From Flavipsychrobacter sp. (GTDB taxonomy: Bacteria > Bacteroidota > Bacteroidia > Chitinophagales > Chitinophagaceae), in contig JAEUVZ010000019.1 of NCBI GenBank assembly GCA_016786665.1, positions 62,001 through 126,000 on the forward strand: DNA of 64,000 bases, in the 5' to 3' direction. Position 1 is the stretch's first letter. Each line of letters begins with the position of its first letter. The position numbers were made by a program, and so were the translations under genes. Shown here in pieces: positions 26,751-35,341 of this stretch. Under the pieces are notes generated by a model. That model worked only from the letters and a program-made list of their open reading frames with translations, was not told the DNA's origin and made no database searches.

Positions 26751-27302
26751 ATGATGAAAAGAACATGGATGATAGCAGCGCTGGTATTAGCTACGGCAAC
26801 ATCGGGTATGGCGCAGAGGTATATGACGCGCACGGGTAAGGTATCGTTCTTTTCCGGTGCCAGGCTGGAGAACATAGAGGCGTTCAACAACGAAGCCGCG
26901 GCGGTACTGGACGCAAAAACCGGAGACATGGCTTTCCAGGTGCCTGTAAAGAGCTTCAAGTTTGAAAAGGCCCTGATGCAGGAGCACTTTAATGAGAACT
27001 ATATGGAGAGCGATAAGTTCCCCAAAGCAGAGTTTAAAGGAAAGATAACGGACATCAGCAAGGTAGACTTCACTAAAGATGGAACCTACAATGTTTCTTC
27101 CGCCGGCAAGATGACCATTCATGGCGTTACTAAGGATGTGTCCGTTCCCGGAACAATAACCGTTAAGGGCAAGGAAGCGACCCTTAATTCAAAGTTCAGG
27201 ATAAAGGCCGCCGAATATGGTATCAAAATTCCTGCTGCGGTGGTGGGCAAGGTGGCAGAAGTAATGGAAGTAACGGTAAACAGCAACCTGAAAGCACAGT
27301 AA
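26751..27302 (+). CDS. YceI-family periplasmic protein (second copy)
   Basis: A 183-residue exported protein with a signal peptide ending in GMAQ. It contains the same core as the first YceI (HFNENYMES at 79-87, AGKMTIHGVTKDV), so the two are paralogues flanking the kinase/regulator/cytochrome genes. It starts 19 nt after the mono-haem cytochrome and is followed 28 nt later by the DUF5777 barrel. Lipocalin-like binding of a hydrophobic ligand is the family expectation. Confidence 0.84.
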   Translation: MMKRTWMIAALVLATATSGMAQRYMTRTGKVSFFSGARLENIEAFNNEAAAVLDAKTGDMAFQVPVKSFKFEKALMQEHFNENYMESDKFPKAEFKGKITDISKVDFTKDGTYNVSSAGKMTIHGVTKDVSVPGTITVKGKEATLNSKFRIKAAEYGIKIPAAVVGKVAEVMEVTVNSNLKAQ

Positions 27303-27330
27303 TAGCATCACCACACACAGACAACACTAT

Positions 27331-28266
27331 ATGAACATACGCCGCATAATACCCGCCGCCGCATTGCTGCTGAGCCTGTCGGCCCCGGTATGCGCACAAG
27401 ACGATACATCGGGCAACGACCTGATGAAGATGCTGGAAGATGAGCCCGGGGCGGAAGCCACGAGGGAATACACTACCGCTACCTTTAAGGCTACCCGTAT
27501 CATAAACGGGCACAGCATAGAGAACGTAGGGAAGGGCGTGCTCGATTTCCGAATACTGCACCGCTTCGGCGCCCTGAACCAAAGTTTCAGGAACTTCTTC
27601 GGACTCGATAATGCCAATACCAAGCTGGCGTTCGACTACGGCGTTACCGACTGGCTGATGGTAGGCCTGGCCCGTGGTACTTACGATAAGGAATTTGATG
27701 GCTTTGTAAAGGCCAAAATACTCCGGCAGCAGCAGGGTGGCGGCATGCCGTTCAGCATGAGCTACGTAGGCGCTATGTCGGTAAGGACCATCGATGTACC
27801 CGTTCCGGTGGGTACGGAGTATTATTTTACCAATCGCCTGGCATATGTCAACCAGTTGCTTATCGCCCGCAAGTTCAGCAACTGGTTGTCGCTCCAGCTG
27901 ATGCCCACGCACGTACATTATAACCTGGTGCCTACCACCGCCGAGCCTAACGACTTGTTTGCGCTGGGTGTGGGCGGAAGGATAAAGCTGAATAACCGCC
28001 TGGCGCTTACCGGGGAATATTTCTACCGCTTTAACGAGCTGAATGGCTACCACAATTCTCTTTCCGTGGGGCTGGATATAGAAACGGGCGGGCACGTATT
28101 CCAGCTGATGTTCTCCAATGCCACCACGCTTACCGAGCGCGCATTCATTGGCCAGACCTCCGGACGTTGGGATAAAGGCGATATACACTTCGGGTTCAAT
28201 ATCTCCCGTGTCTTCACCATCGTGAAGCCTAAGGGTTTTGAAGGCTCCCGGAACAAGATATACTAA
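27331..28266 (+). CDS. DUF5777 family outer-membrane beta-barrel protein
   Basis: A 311-residue exported protein with a signal peptide (ending in PVCAQ). The mature part alternates hydrophobic and polar residues in predicted beta strands and matches the DUF5777 barrel family (ENVGKGVLDFRILHRFG near the start, TEYYFTNRLAYVNQLLIARK in the middle, a phenylalanine-rich end). It is the last gene of the YceI-cytochrome block, before a bidirectional terminator. Its biochemical function is not known. Confidence 0.78.
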   Translation: MNIRRIIPAAALLLSLSAPVCAQDDTSGNDLMKMLEDEPGAEATREYTTATFKATRIINGHSIENVGKGVLDFRILHRFGALNQSFRNFFGLDNANTKLAFDYGVTDWLMVGLARGTYDKEFDGFVKAKILRQQQGGGMPFSMSYVGAMSVRTIDVPVPVGTEYYFTNRLAYVNQLLIARKFSNWLSLQLMPTHVHYNLVPTTAEPNDLFALGVGGRIKLNNRLALTGEYFYRFNELNGYHNSLSVGLDIETGGHVFQLMFSNATTLTERAFIGQTSGRWDKGDIHFGFNISRVFTIVKPKGFEGSRNKIY

Positions 28267-28288
28267 GCATTGTATCCATCCGCAAATG

Positions 28289-28321
28289 AAAGCGCCCGTC
28301 TCGTAGTGAGGCGGGCGCTTT
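28289..28321. terminator. Bidirectional terminator between DUF5777 and mdh
   Basis: A 14-bp stem including one T-G pair (28289-28302 with 28308-28321), loop GTAGT. An A-rich left foot and TTT right foot suit both directions for the two convergent genes. Confidence 0.8.
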
Positions 28322-28350
28322 ACCGTGGTATTAAAGTGGTATGCTTGCTA

Positions 28351-29289
28351 TTAGTTAGTCACCAGTGTGTCCAGCACCTGGTTCATACTGCGCACGGCAT
28401 CAGCAGACTTGTTAAAGGCTTCCTGCTCTTCAGCATTCAGCTTGTAGTCTATGATTTTTTCCCAGCCATTACGGCCTACTACTACCGGTACGCCCAGGCA
28501 TATGTCGTTCTGGCCATATTCGCCTTCCAGCGATACGCAGCAAGGGAATACTTTCTTCTCATCACGAATGATGCTTTCTACCAGTGCAGCTCCTGCCGCG
28601 CCCGGTGCATACCATGCGGAGGTGCCCAGCAGTTTGGTAAGGGTAGCGCCACCCACCATAGTATCAGCGGCTATTTGCTTCAGTTGCTCTTCGCTCAGTG
28701 TATTAGATACCGGGTTGCCGTTCAGCGAAGCCAGGCGTGTCAGCGGTATCATAGTAGTATCACCATGTCCGCCTATCACCGTTGCGTGCAGGTCGTTGGG
28801 AGAGCAGTTGAGGGCCTGCTGCAGGTAGCACTTAAAGCGTGCGCTGTCCAGTATGCCGCCCATGCCTATTACGCGATGCTTGTCCAGGCCTGTTGCTTTC
28901 AGCGTCAGGTAGGTCATCGTATCCATAGGGTTAGAGATAACAACTATTATCGCGTTCGGAGAATGCTGGAGCAGGTTTTTGCTCACTTCTTCCACTATGC
29001 GGGCGTTGGTGCCTATCAGTTCTTCGCGGGTCATACCGGGCTTACGGGGTATGCCTGAAGTAATAACTACCACGTCAGAGTTCGCGGTTTTGGAGTAATC
29101 GTTGGTAACGCCTATTACGCGCGTATCAAATCCCAGCAGCGATGCTGTTTGGGTAATATCCAGCGCTTTACCTTCTGCAAAACCTTCTTTAATGTCTACG
29201 AGCACCAGCTCTTCTACCAGTTCTTTGCGGGCAATGTTATCGGCGCAAGTAGCACCTACGGCGCCGGCACCCACTACAGTTACTTTCAT
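28351..29289 (-). CDS. mdh: Malate dehydrogenase
   Basis: NAD-dependent oxidation of malate to oxaloacetate in the citric acid cycle. The 312-residue protein has the Rossmann motif VGAGAVG (6-12), the substrate-loop arginines in PRKPGMTREE, the ISNPMD segment and the catalytic histidine in GGHGDT. It belongs to the LDH-like malate dehydrogenases usual in Bacteroidota. ATG 29289 was chosen over the longer open frame because it begins at the conserved beta strand and lies downstream of a good promoter. Confidence 0.92.
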   Translation of the reverse strand: MKVTVVGAGAVGATCADNIARKELVEELVLVDIKEGFAEGKALDITQTASLLGFDTRVIGVTNDYSKTANSDVVVITSGIPRKPGMTREELIGTNARIVEEVSKNLLQHSPNAIIVVISNPMDTMTYLTLKATGLDKHRVIGMGGILDSARFKCYLQQALNCSPNDLHATVIGGHGDTTMIPLTRLASLNGNPVSNTLSEEQLKQIAADTMVGGATLTKLLGTSAWYAPGAAGAALVESIIRDEKKVFPCCVSLEGEYGQNDICLGVPVVVGRNGWEKIIDYKLNAEEQEAFNKSADAVRSMNQVLDTLVTN

Positions 29290-29331
29290 TGTATACGTTA
29301 CTTTTTGGGATGATGAATTTGAAATATGGCG

Positions 29332-29363
29332 CAAATATAGCCATCCCGCACATTGGCAACAAA
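29332..29363 (-). promoter_or_regulatory. Promoter of mdh
   Basis: On the minus strand TTTG (29360-29363), 20-nt spacer, then TATATTTG (29332-29339), an exact match to TAnnTTTG, 42 nt before the ATG. Confidence 0.7.
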
Positions 29364-29448
29364 TCAATATGTATGATGGCGGTCATTTCAGCCTCCAGGC
29401 CTGTTTTTTAGCCTCCCGGTTGATGTTTGTGGCTACCCCGCTGTAAAA

Positions 29449-29484
29449 ATAAACAGGGCTGGCCACGTTTGGTGGTCAGCCCTG
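29449..29484 (-). terminator. Rho-independent terminator of the 56-residue micro-protein gene
   Basis: A 13-bp stem with one mismatch (29454-29466 with 29472-29484) and loop GTTTG. On the minus strand it is followed by TTTATTTTT. Confidence 0.8.
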
Positions 29485-29505
29485 CCAGTAATATCCCGGG
29501 GGATA

Positions 29506-29676
29506 TTAGTGTTGTTTCCTCAGTTCTTTGTATTGGTATTCTATGTGCTTGCCCCTTACTTTAAAGTCTACCTCTACTATGGCGCCCCGGTGTGCGCCCG
29601 GGCTGAACACATAGGTCATGAAGGTACTCATTACGGGCCTTCCTTTCGGGGACGGCTGAGACGACATGGATTTCAT
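29506..29676 (-). CDS. Micro-protein of 56 residues, unknown function
   Basis: Small open frame on the minus strand with ATG at 29676, ending just before a clear terminator. The C-terminal half (IVEVDFKVRGKHIEYQYKEL) looks like a beta hairpin followed by a charged end. It resembles the C-terminal half of the next small gene upstream. There is no signal peptide. The flanking terminator and the conserved-looking pattern support a real gene. Confidence 0.6.
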   Translation of the reverse strand: MKSMSSQPSPKGRPVMSTFMTYVFSPGAHRGAIVEVDFKVRGKHIEYQYKELRKQH

Positions 29677-29812
29677 AATTTGTTTGTTTTGTTGTTGTTA
29701 GCTTAAAGATGCGACAGGATAGATAGAAACAAAAGCCCTTCTGTACGTTTTAACAAATACTTGCTCTTTGCTTAACAAAGTTGTTAACGCTGCATTAGCC
29801 GTAAGGGTAGCC

Positions 29813-29965
29813 CTAGTCTATCACGCGTTTGTAAGTATAGCTGATGCGGCCATTCACTTTGGTGATTTCCACGTCTACCAGTTCGCCTTTCAGCGGGCTG
29901 TTCTTTTCTATCCAGGCGGCCAGTTGGTGCAGGAATTGACGGAAGTTGAAAGTGCTGATCCTCAT
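29813..29965 (-). CDS. Micro-protein of 50 residues, unknown function
   Basis: Open frame from ATG 29965 to TAG 29813. Its first half is helical (FNFRQFLHQLAAWIEKNSPL) and the second half is a hairpin-like strand pair (LVDVEITKVNGRISYTYKRV) that aligns with the end of the 56-residue protein downstream. It may be a small cytoplasmic regulator, but no family is recognised. GTTAAC-rich DNA lies on both sides. Confidence 0.58.
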   Translation of the reverse strand: MRISTFNFRQFLHQLAAWIEKNSPLKGELVDVEITKVNGRISYTYKRVID

Positions 29966-30129
29966 ATGTGTTGCTTTTGTTGATACAAATATGAGACGGC
30001 AATCGCCCGTATTAAAATTTTTCGACCTGGTTAACGGGCGGTTTACAACTGGTTAACATCCGCTTAACCAACGTTAGAGAAATGTTAAAGCCCCGCTATT
30101 GCGCTATGGCTATCAGCAGCTCGTTGGCT

Positions 30130-31185
30130 TTAAGAAGCAGCGGGAATACCCGGCCCATTGTCCGGCCCCAGGCCGCCCGGAAGCGTTTGTAATGTGGATG
30201 GCGCATGTTCTTTTATTAATCTTGATACGATTTCCCCTGTCAGGTCTGGAAAGTGTACGGCAATATGCTGCGGGTTGTTCAGCCACAGGCTGATATCATT
30301 ATAGTGTTTTTTATGCAGTTGGTGAATGATGGGTACGCCCAAGCGCTTTAGTCCGGCTGCGTTGCAATGCTGTTCGTACTGGCCGTTCATGGGGATGCAC
30401 AAGAGCTTCTTGCCCAGGTACAGTGCTTCCGCCGGCCCTTCAAATCCCGCACCGCAGAGCACGCCTTCGCTGGCGGCCATGCTTTTTATGAAGGTGTTGT
30501 TCTCTATGGGGGTTACCTGTATGTTCTGGAAGGAGTAAGCCTGCTGGCTGTGCTTGGTGAATACTTCCCACTTTACATCTTTAAACACCGACAGGTGCTT
30601 CACCAGTAGCTGGTCGTCGTAGGCGGGAAGGTACACGGTATAGTGTCCCTGGTTAGAGACGGCGGCTTCCCGTATCTCACGGCGGATAACCGGGGTGAAT
30701 ATATTTTCCGCAAAGGCCTCAAAGTGAAAACCGTAGGCGGCGGTTACCGGGGCGTAGCGCTGCAGCACCAGCTCGCCGACCAGGTCGCCTTTTTCCGGCT
30801 TCGGCGCAAGGCGGTGCAGCACCGCGCATTGGTGGCTGAGCGATATGCAAGGCACGCGTCTCAGGCGGCAAGCCCAGGCCGATACCGGCTCAAAGTCGTT
30901 GATGACCAGGTCGTATTGCTCAACCGGAAGGTGGCGCATATCGCGCAGAAAGCGAAACAATTTCAGCTTCTTCGCCGTACTGGCTATATCCACGCCACCC
31001 CGTTTCCCAAAGATGAAGCTAACGCCATATAGCTGGTACTTCACCGGGAAGGGCAGGGTTACATCGGCCTGTATGCCGCTTACCAGTACGTCTACCTCTC
31101 CATACTTACACAGCTCCGGGTATATATCCCTGGCCCTGCTCAGGTGGCCGTTTCCGGTACCTTGTATCGCCAATAGTATCTTCAT
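30130..31185 (-). CDS. Glycosyltransferase, GT1/MGT-like
   Basis: A 351-residue GT-B fold transferase. It starts with KILLAIQGTGNGHLSRA, the glycine-rich N-terminal loop of the GT1/GT28-like family, and the C-terminal domain has the donor-binding pattern GVLCGAGFEGPAEALYLGKK then MNGQYEQ. Donor and acceptor are unknown; lipid glycosylation is plausible because an LpxH-like phosphatase gene lies 93 nt upstream on the same strand. Cytoplasmic or membrane-peripheral. A short proline- and glycine-rich tail (LGPDNGPGIPAAS) ends the protein. Confidence 0.78.
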   Translation of the reverse strand: MKILLAIQGTGNGHLSRARDIYPELCKYGEVDVLVSGIQADVTLPFPVKYQLYGVSFIFGKRGGVDIASTAKKLKLFRFLRDMRHLPVEQYDLVINDFEPVSAWACRLRRVPCISLSHQCAVLHRLAPKPEKGDLVGELVLQRYAPVTAAYGFHFEAFAENIFTPVIRREIREAAVSNQGHYTVYLPAYDDQLLVKHLSVFKDVKWEVFTKHSQQAYSFQNIQVTPIENNTFIKSMAASEGVLCGAGFEGPAEALYLGKKLLCIPMNGQYEQHCNAAGLKRLGVPIIHQLHKKHYNDISLWLNNPQHIAVHFPDLTGEIVSRLIKEHAPSTLQTLPGGLGPDNGPGIPAAS

Positions 31186-31215
31186 CGTTTTTGTTTAGTA
31201 CCGGTTACTACGCGC

Positions 31216-31337
31216 GCGCTCTTAAGCTCCACACTATTCACATTCCCCCTCTCCATTTATGGAGAAAACAGGTGTCTATCAGGCGCTCTTCTTAAGATTT
31301 CCACTATTCGCGTCTCCCTCTCCATTTATGGAGAGGG
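31216..31337. repeat. Duplicated palindromic repeat overlapping the LpxH-like 3' end
   Basis: Two diverged copies (31216-31265 and 31283-31337), each starting GCGCTCTT and ending in a palindrome of CTCTCCATTTATGGAGA type. The second, CCCTCTCC...GGAGAGGG at 31316-31337, is a full 22-bp palindrome. It is an intergenic-type repeat that encodes the last residues of the neighbouring gene. Confidence 0.72.
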
Positions 31338-32178
31338 CCGGGGTGAGGTTCAGTTCTGCCATCAGGCTCAGCATCAGTTCTTTCGAGGATTCCTTTTTTT
31401 TGTTCTTCTTATCTATGTTTACGGCCTGTGCCACAGGGTCTTCAGCGTACTTATATATCTGCCAGGCCCCGTTGTCGTATTCCAGGGCTGTGAGGTTTTC
31501 TATCCAGTCGCCGGAATTCATGTATATAACTTCTCCCTTTTCGGTCACCACATTCTTTATTTCCGGGTGGTGAATGTGGCCGCAGATAACACGGTTATAC
31601 GAGTTGTCTATCGCTATATCGCATACGGTTTCTTCAAAGTTGTTGATGAACTTCACCGCGCTCTTTACGCTATTCTTCACCTTTTTAGAGAGGGAGATTT
31701 TTCCGCGCCCCATCTTCAGCGAGAAGTAGTTGACCACCCGGTTGATAAGAATGAGGGTATCGTAGCCTATGGCGCCGAGACGCGCCAGCCATTTGCTGTG
31801 CTGCATCACTACGTCGAACACGTCTCCGTGAAATATCCATACCCGTTCACCATTTATCTTCAGCGATAGCTTGTTGCAGATTTTCAGGCTACCCAGGTGA
31901 AAGCCTTTGAATTTCCGGAGCATTTCGTCGTGGTTGCCCGGTATCAGGTACACCGGTACGCCCTTGGCGATAAGCCCGGTCAGGTGTTTTACCACCATCA
32001 TATGCGTAGCGGGCCAGTAGCGCTTGCTGAACTGCCAGATGTCTATGATGTCGCCATTGAGGATGAGCGCTTTGGGCTTTACGCTTTTCAGGTATTGAAG
32101 GAGTTCCTTCGCGTGGCATCCGTACGTGCCTAAATGTATGTCCGACAGCACCACAATATCCACTTCGCGTTTTGCCAT
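31279..32178 (-). CDS. UDP-2,3-diacylglucosamine diphosphatase-like metallophosphoesterase (LpxH-like)
   Basis: A 299-residue calcineurin-like phosphoesterase resembling LpxH, which cleaves UDP-diacylglucosamine in lipid A synthesis. Metal motifs: LSDIHLG (Asp13, His15), NGDIID (Asp43), GNHDE (Asn82, His83), FHGD (His117) and CGHIHHPE (His201, His203). The last 24 residues, including LTPALSINGEGD, are encoded by a palindromic repeat and look like an added tail. ATG 32178 begins just before the first conserved strand. Operon with the glycosyltransferase downstream is likely. Confidence 0.82.
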   Translation of the reverse strand: MAKREVDIVVLSDIHLGTYGCHAKELLQYLKSVKPKALILNGDIIDIWQFSKRYWPATHMMVVKHLTGLIAKGVPVYLIPGNHDEMLRKFKGFHLGSLKICNKLSLKINGERVWIFHGDVFDVVMQHSKWLARLGAIGYDTLILINRVVNYFSLKMGRGKISLSKKVKNSVKSAVKFINNFEETVCDIAIDNSYNRVICGHIHHPEIKNVVTEKGEVIYMNSGDWIENLTALEYDNGAWQIYKYAEDPVAQAVNIDKKNKKKESSKELMLSLMAELNLTPALSINGEGDANSGNLKKSA

Positions 32179-32354
32179 TTGATAAACCCCGTGCAGGGCA
32201 TTTGGTTGTACAAATTGACAAAACGAGTGTGACGGCAACATTACCGACGCGTTATGTAAATATTATATAACAAAGCTATTTCGCGCCTACCTGTTTGGGT
32301 GACGGATATCACCTTGTGTGCGCGGTGGTTACTCGTTTTCGTATCTTTAACTGC

Positions 32355-33767
32355 ATGAAGATATCCTTCCACGGCGCGGCGCGCACGGTTACCGGCTCTA
32401 AACATTTACTGCACCTGGCATCAGGCAAAAAACTGTTGCTCGATTGCGGCATGTTCCAGGGAATGGGCAAAGACACTACCAAACTCAACAGCGACTGGGG
32501 TTTTGAGCCCTCTGAGATTGACCATGTTATCATTTCGCATGCGCACATAGACCACGTAGGCCTGCTGCCCAAGCTGGTGAAGGACGGCTATGCCGGAAAG
32601 ATTTATTGTACGCCCGCCACCGCCAGCCTGGCCAAGTTGCTCCTGCTCGACTCGGCCCATATACAGGAAGCCGACGTGCGCTATGTAAACAAACACCGCG
32701 CTAAGGAGAACCGCGAATTGGTAGCGCCGCTCTACACGGAAGAAGACGCCCTGGACGTATTCCCGCTGTTTGAGACGATTCCGTACAACGAACACTATCA
32801 TATAGACAACGGTATAGAGCTGATGTACACCGACTGCGGGCACATACTGGGCAGCGCAGCGGTAAACCTGAAGATAATGGAGGACGGCAAACCCGTGCGG
32901 GTTACCTTCAGCGGCGATATAGGGCGGTACCGGGACATGCTCCTCCGCTCACCACAGGAGTTTCCGCAGGCCGACTACATCATTATGGAGTCTACCTATG
33001 GCAACTCCCTGCACGACCTGGTGGCTGCCGCCAACGACAAGCTGTTGCACCACATAGAGCAGACCTGTATAGAGAACAAAGGGAAGCTCATTATCCCGGC
33101 TTTCAGCCTGGGCCGCACGCAGGAGATACTCTATATGCTTAACCGGCTGGAGCTGGAGCGCAGGCTCCCTAAGCTCAATTACTATGTAGACAGCCCGCTT
33201 TCCATAAAAATTACCAATACGGTAAAGCGCTACCCCGACCACTTTAACGGCAATGTGCGCAACCTGCTGAAAATAGATGAAGACGTATTTAAGTTCAACG
33301 GCCTGCAGTATGTAGAGAGTGTGGAAGAGTCGATGGCGCTGAACGACACCAAAGACCCCTGTGTCATTATTTCCGCTTCCGGTATGGCCGAAGCCGGACG
33401 GGTGAAGCACCACATAGCGCACAACATAAGCGATGCCCGTAATACTATTATGTTTACCGGCTACTGCGAGCCCTATTCCCTGGGTGGCCGCTTGAAACGC
33501 CAGCCCGATATGGTAAAGATCTTCGGGCACGAGTATGTAGTAAAAGCCGCCATAGACGAGATAAGCAGCCTCAGCGCCCACGGCGACTACGAAGATATGA
33601 GCCAGTGGCTCGCCTGCCAGGATCCGCGCACGGTAAAGAAGTTGTTCCTGGTGCATGGCGAGTATGATGTGCAGGAAGCCTTCCGCCAGCGCCTTATCCG
33701 TAAGGGCTTCCTGGACGTGGAGATCCCGTCGCTGCACCAGGAGATAGGCTTGGGGAAGATGGAGTGA
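32355..33767 (+). CDS. Beta-CASP metallo-beta-lactamase-fold nuclease
   Basis: A 470-residue protein of the beta-CASP RNA-processing family (relatives of CPSF73/Ysh1). The zinc motif SHAHIDHVG (His62, His64, Asp66, His67) is followed by the GHILGSAA strand, FSGDIGRY, the MESTYGN motif, the beta-CASP helix PAFSLGRTQEI, and the C-terminal ISASGMAEAGR and SLSAHGDYED motifs. It probably cleaves RNA endo- or exonucleolytically in the cytoplasm. ATG 32355 was chosen because conserved sequence starts right there; a longer frame exists but lacks homology-like content. Confidence 0.87.
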   Translation: MKISFHGAARTVTGSKHLLHLASGKKLLLDCGMFQGMGKDTTKLNSDWGFEPSEIDHVIISHAHIDHVGLLPKLVKDGYAGKIYCTPATASLAKLLLLDSAHIQEADVRYVNKHRAKENRELVAPLYTEEDALDVFPLFETIPYNEHYHIDNGIELMYTDCGHILGSAAVNLKIMEDGKPVRVTFSGDIGRYRDMLLRSPQEFPQADYIIMESTYGNSLHDLVAAANDKLLHHIEQTCIENKGKLIIPAFSLGRTQEILYMLNRLELERRLPKLNYYVDSPLSIKITNTVKRYPDHFNGNVRNLLKIDEDVFKFNGLQYVESVEESMALNDTKDPCVIISASGMAEAGRVKHHIAHNISDARNTIMFTGYCEPYSLGGRLKRQPDMVKIFGHEYVVKAAIDEISSLSAHGDYEDMSQWLACQDPRTVKKLFLVHGEYDVQEAFRQRLIRKGFLDVEIPSLHQEIGLGKME

Positions 33768-34280
33768 TGAGTGGGTAAGGTGCCTCCTCTGCAGGCTATA
33801 TCGTAATCCTGCTCACGCAGAGCAGGAAGGCAATTAATGTTTTCCGCATACAGGTATTATGCGTAGCTGAATAAGTACCTGGGTATGAACAGAAATTTGC
33901 AAAAAAGGGTTGGTTTCGGCCAGTTAAATTTGTTTTATATGTCGCCGCCTCCCCTTACCCATTTAACCAAATTTCATCCCAAAATCGCATAAACATATCC
34001 ACATTTCCACACGCCATTCAGGGGCATATCCTACCTTTGAAAGTACCCCCTCCTCATCCGCTGAAATGCATTATTAACAGGGCTTTTGGGCTGCAAATGG
34101 AGTTTTCCACAGGCCGTGTATATTAATTCAGGCAGGGGCGGGTTGGGCTGACTAAATTTGTTTCATCATCAGTTTTTTAGTGGGCCTGGGTAGTTCCTGT
34201 CATTTTTTGTGAAAGGCGGGACTTAAAGGTAACGCTGGCTCTGCTGAAACAGCCGACAAAATCAACAAGTAGCCGTGATT
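33768..34280 (+). promoter_or_regulatory. 513-nt leader/promoter region of nrdB
   Basis: No gene found. It contains an 8-bp GC-rich hairpin without T tract (33807-33827), two similar -7-type promoter elements TAAATTTG at 33925-33932 and 34153-34160 in a shared context (TAAATTTGTTT), and a TTTTCCACA that fits the DnaA-box consensus near 34093-34101. Two further CCACA sequences lie around 34000. I read it as a multi-promoter regulatory region for ribonucleotide reductase. Confidence 0.45.
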
Positions 34281-35246
34281 ATGGAAAATGAAGTTTTACT
34301 AAGGGAGAATAAGGACAGGTTCGTTATCCTGCCCATTAAGTATCCTGCTATCTGGGAAATGTACAAGAAGCACGAAGCCAGCTTCTGGACAGCGGAGGAA
34401 ATTGACCTGGGTTCTGATATGAAGGACTGGGGAAGCCTGAACGATGGCGAGCGCCACTTCATTTCGCACATACTTGCTTTTTTCGCGGCCAGCGATGGTA
34501 TCGTGAACGAGAACCTGGCGGTGAACTTTATGAGCGAAGTGCAGTTGCCGGAAGCCCGTTGCTTTTACGGCTTCCAGATAATGATGGAGAATATCCACTC
34601 TGAAACGTATGCGCTCCTTATAGACACTTACATAAAAGACGCTGTGGAAAAGGACAGGCTCTTCCACGCTATCGATACCGTACCGGCTGTAAAGAAAAAG
34701 GCCGAGTGGGCGCTGCGCTGGATAGAGAATGGCTCTTTTGCCGAAAGGCTGGTAGCGTTCGCCGCCGTGGAAGGCATCTTCTTCAGCGGTAGCTTCTGTT
34801 CCATCTTCTGGTTGAAGAAGCGGGGGCTCATGCCGGGGCTTACCTTCAGCAATGAGCTCATCAGCCGCGACGAAGGGATGCACTGCGAGTTTGCCTGCCT
34901 CCTGTACAGCATGTTGCAGAACAAGCTCAGCCAGCAGGAAGTGTACGCTATCATCGCCGATGCGGTGGCTATTGAAAAGGAATTCGTTACCGAAGCCCTT
35001 CCCGTAGACCTGATAGGCATGAACGCGAAACTCATGCAGCAATACATAGAGTTCGTGGCCGACAGGTGGCTGGTAGAATTAGGCTATCCCAAAATGTTTA
35101 ATGCCACCAATCCATTCGACTTCATGGAGCTGATTTCCCTCCAGGGCAAAACCAACTTCTTTGAAAAACGCGTGGGCGACTACCAGAAGTCGGGTGTGCT
35201 GGGAAATAAAGAATCGCAGACGTTCTCGCTCGACGAGGACTTCTAA
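34281..35246 (+). CDS. nrdB: Ribonucleotide reductase class Ia small subunit
   Basis: Diiron-tyrosyl-radical subunit (321 residues). It resembles eukaryotic-type R2 more than enterobacterial NrdB: the segment [20 protein letters not shown] holds the radical tyrosine and iron ligands, with further ligands in [13 protein letters not shown] and [13 protein letters not shown] 34281 was chosen over the GTG two codons earlier. nrdA follows after 95 nt on the same strand. Confidence 0.92.
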   Translation: MENEVLLRENKDRFVILPIKYPAIWEMYKKHEASFWTAEEIDLGSDMKDWGSLNDGERHFISHILAFFAASDGIVNENLAVNFMSEVQLPEARCFYGFQIMMENIHSETYALLIDTYIKDAVEKDRLFHAIDTVPAVKKKAEWALRWIENGSFAERLVAFAAVEGIFFSGSFCSIFWLKKRGLMPGLTFSNELISRDEGMHCEFACLLYSMLQNKLSQQEVYAIIADAVAIEKEFVTEALPVDLIGMNAKLMQQYIEFVADRWLVELGYPKMFNATNPFDFMELISLQGKTNFFEKRVGDYQKSGVLGNKESQTFSLDEDF

Positions 35247-35341
35247 CCCCCTCCGCTCCTTAAACGAGGAACCGGGAGAAAAGTTTAGTGAATAGCAAGT
35301 ATCGAATAAAATAATTTACCCACTATATAAAGTACTAACCT

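Noticed and set aside
32295-32354. Twenty extra N-terminal residues for the beta-CASP nuclease
   Set aside because: They do not resemble the family start, and conserved sequence begins exactly at ATG 32355.
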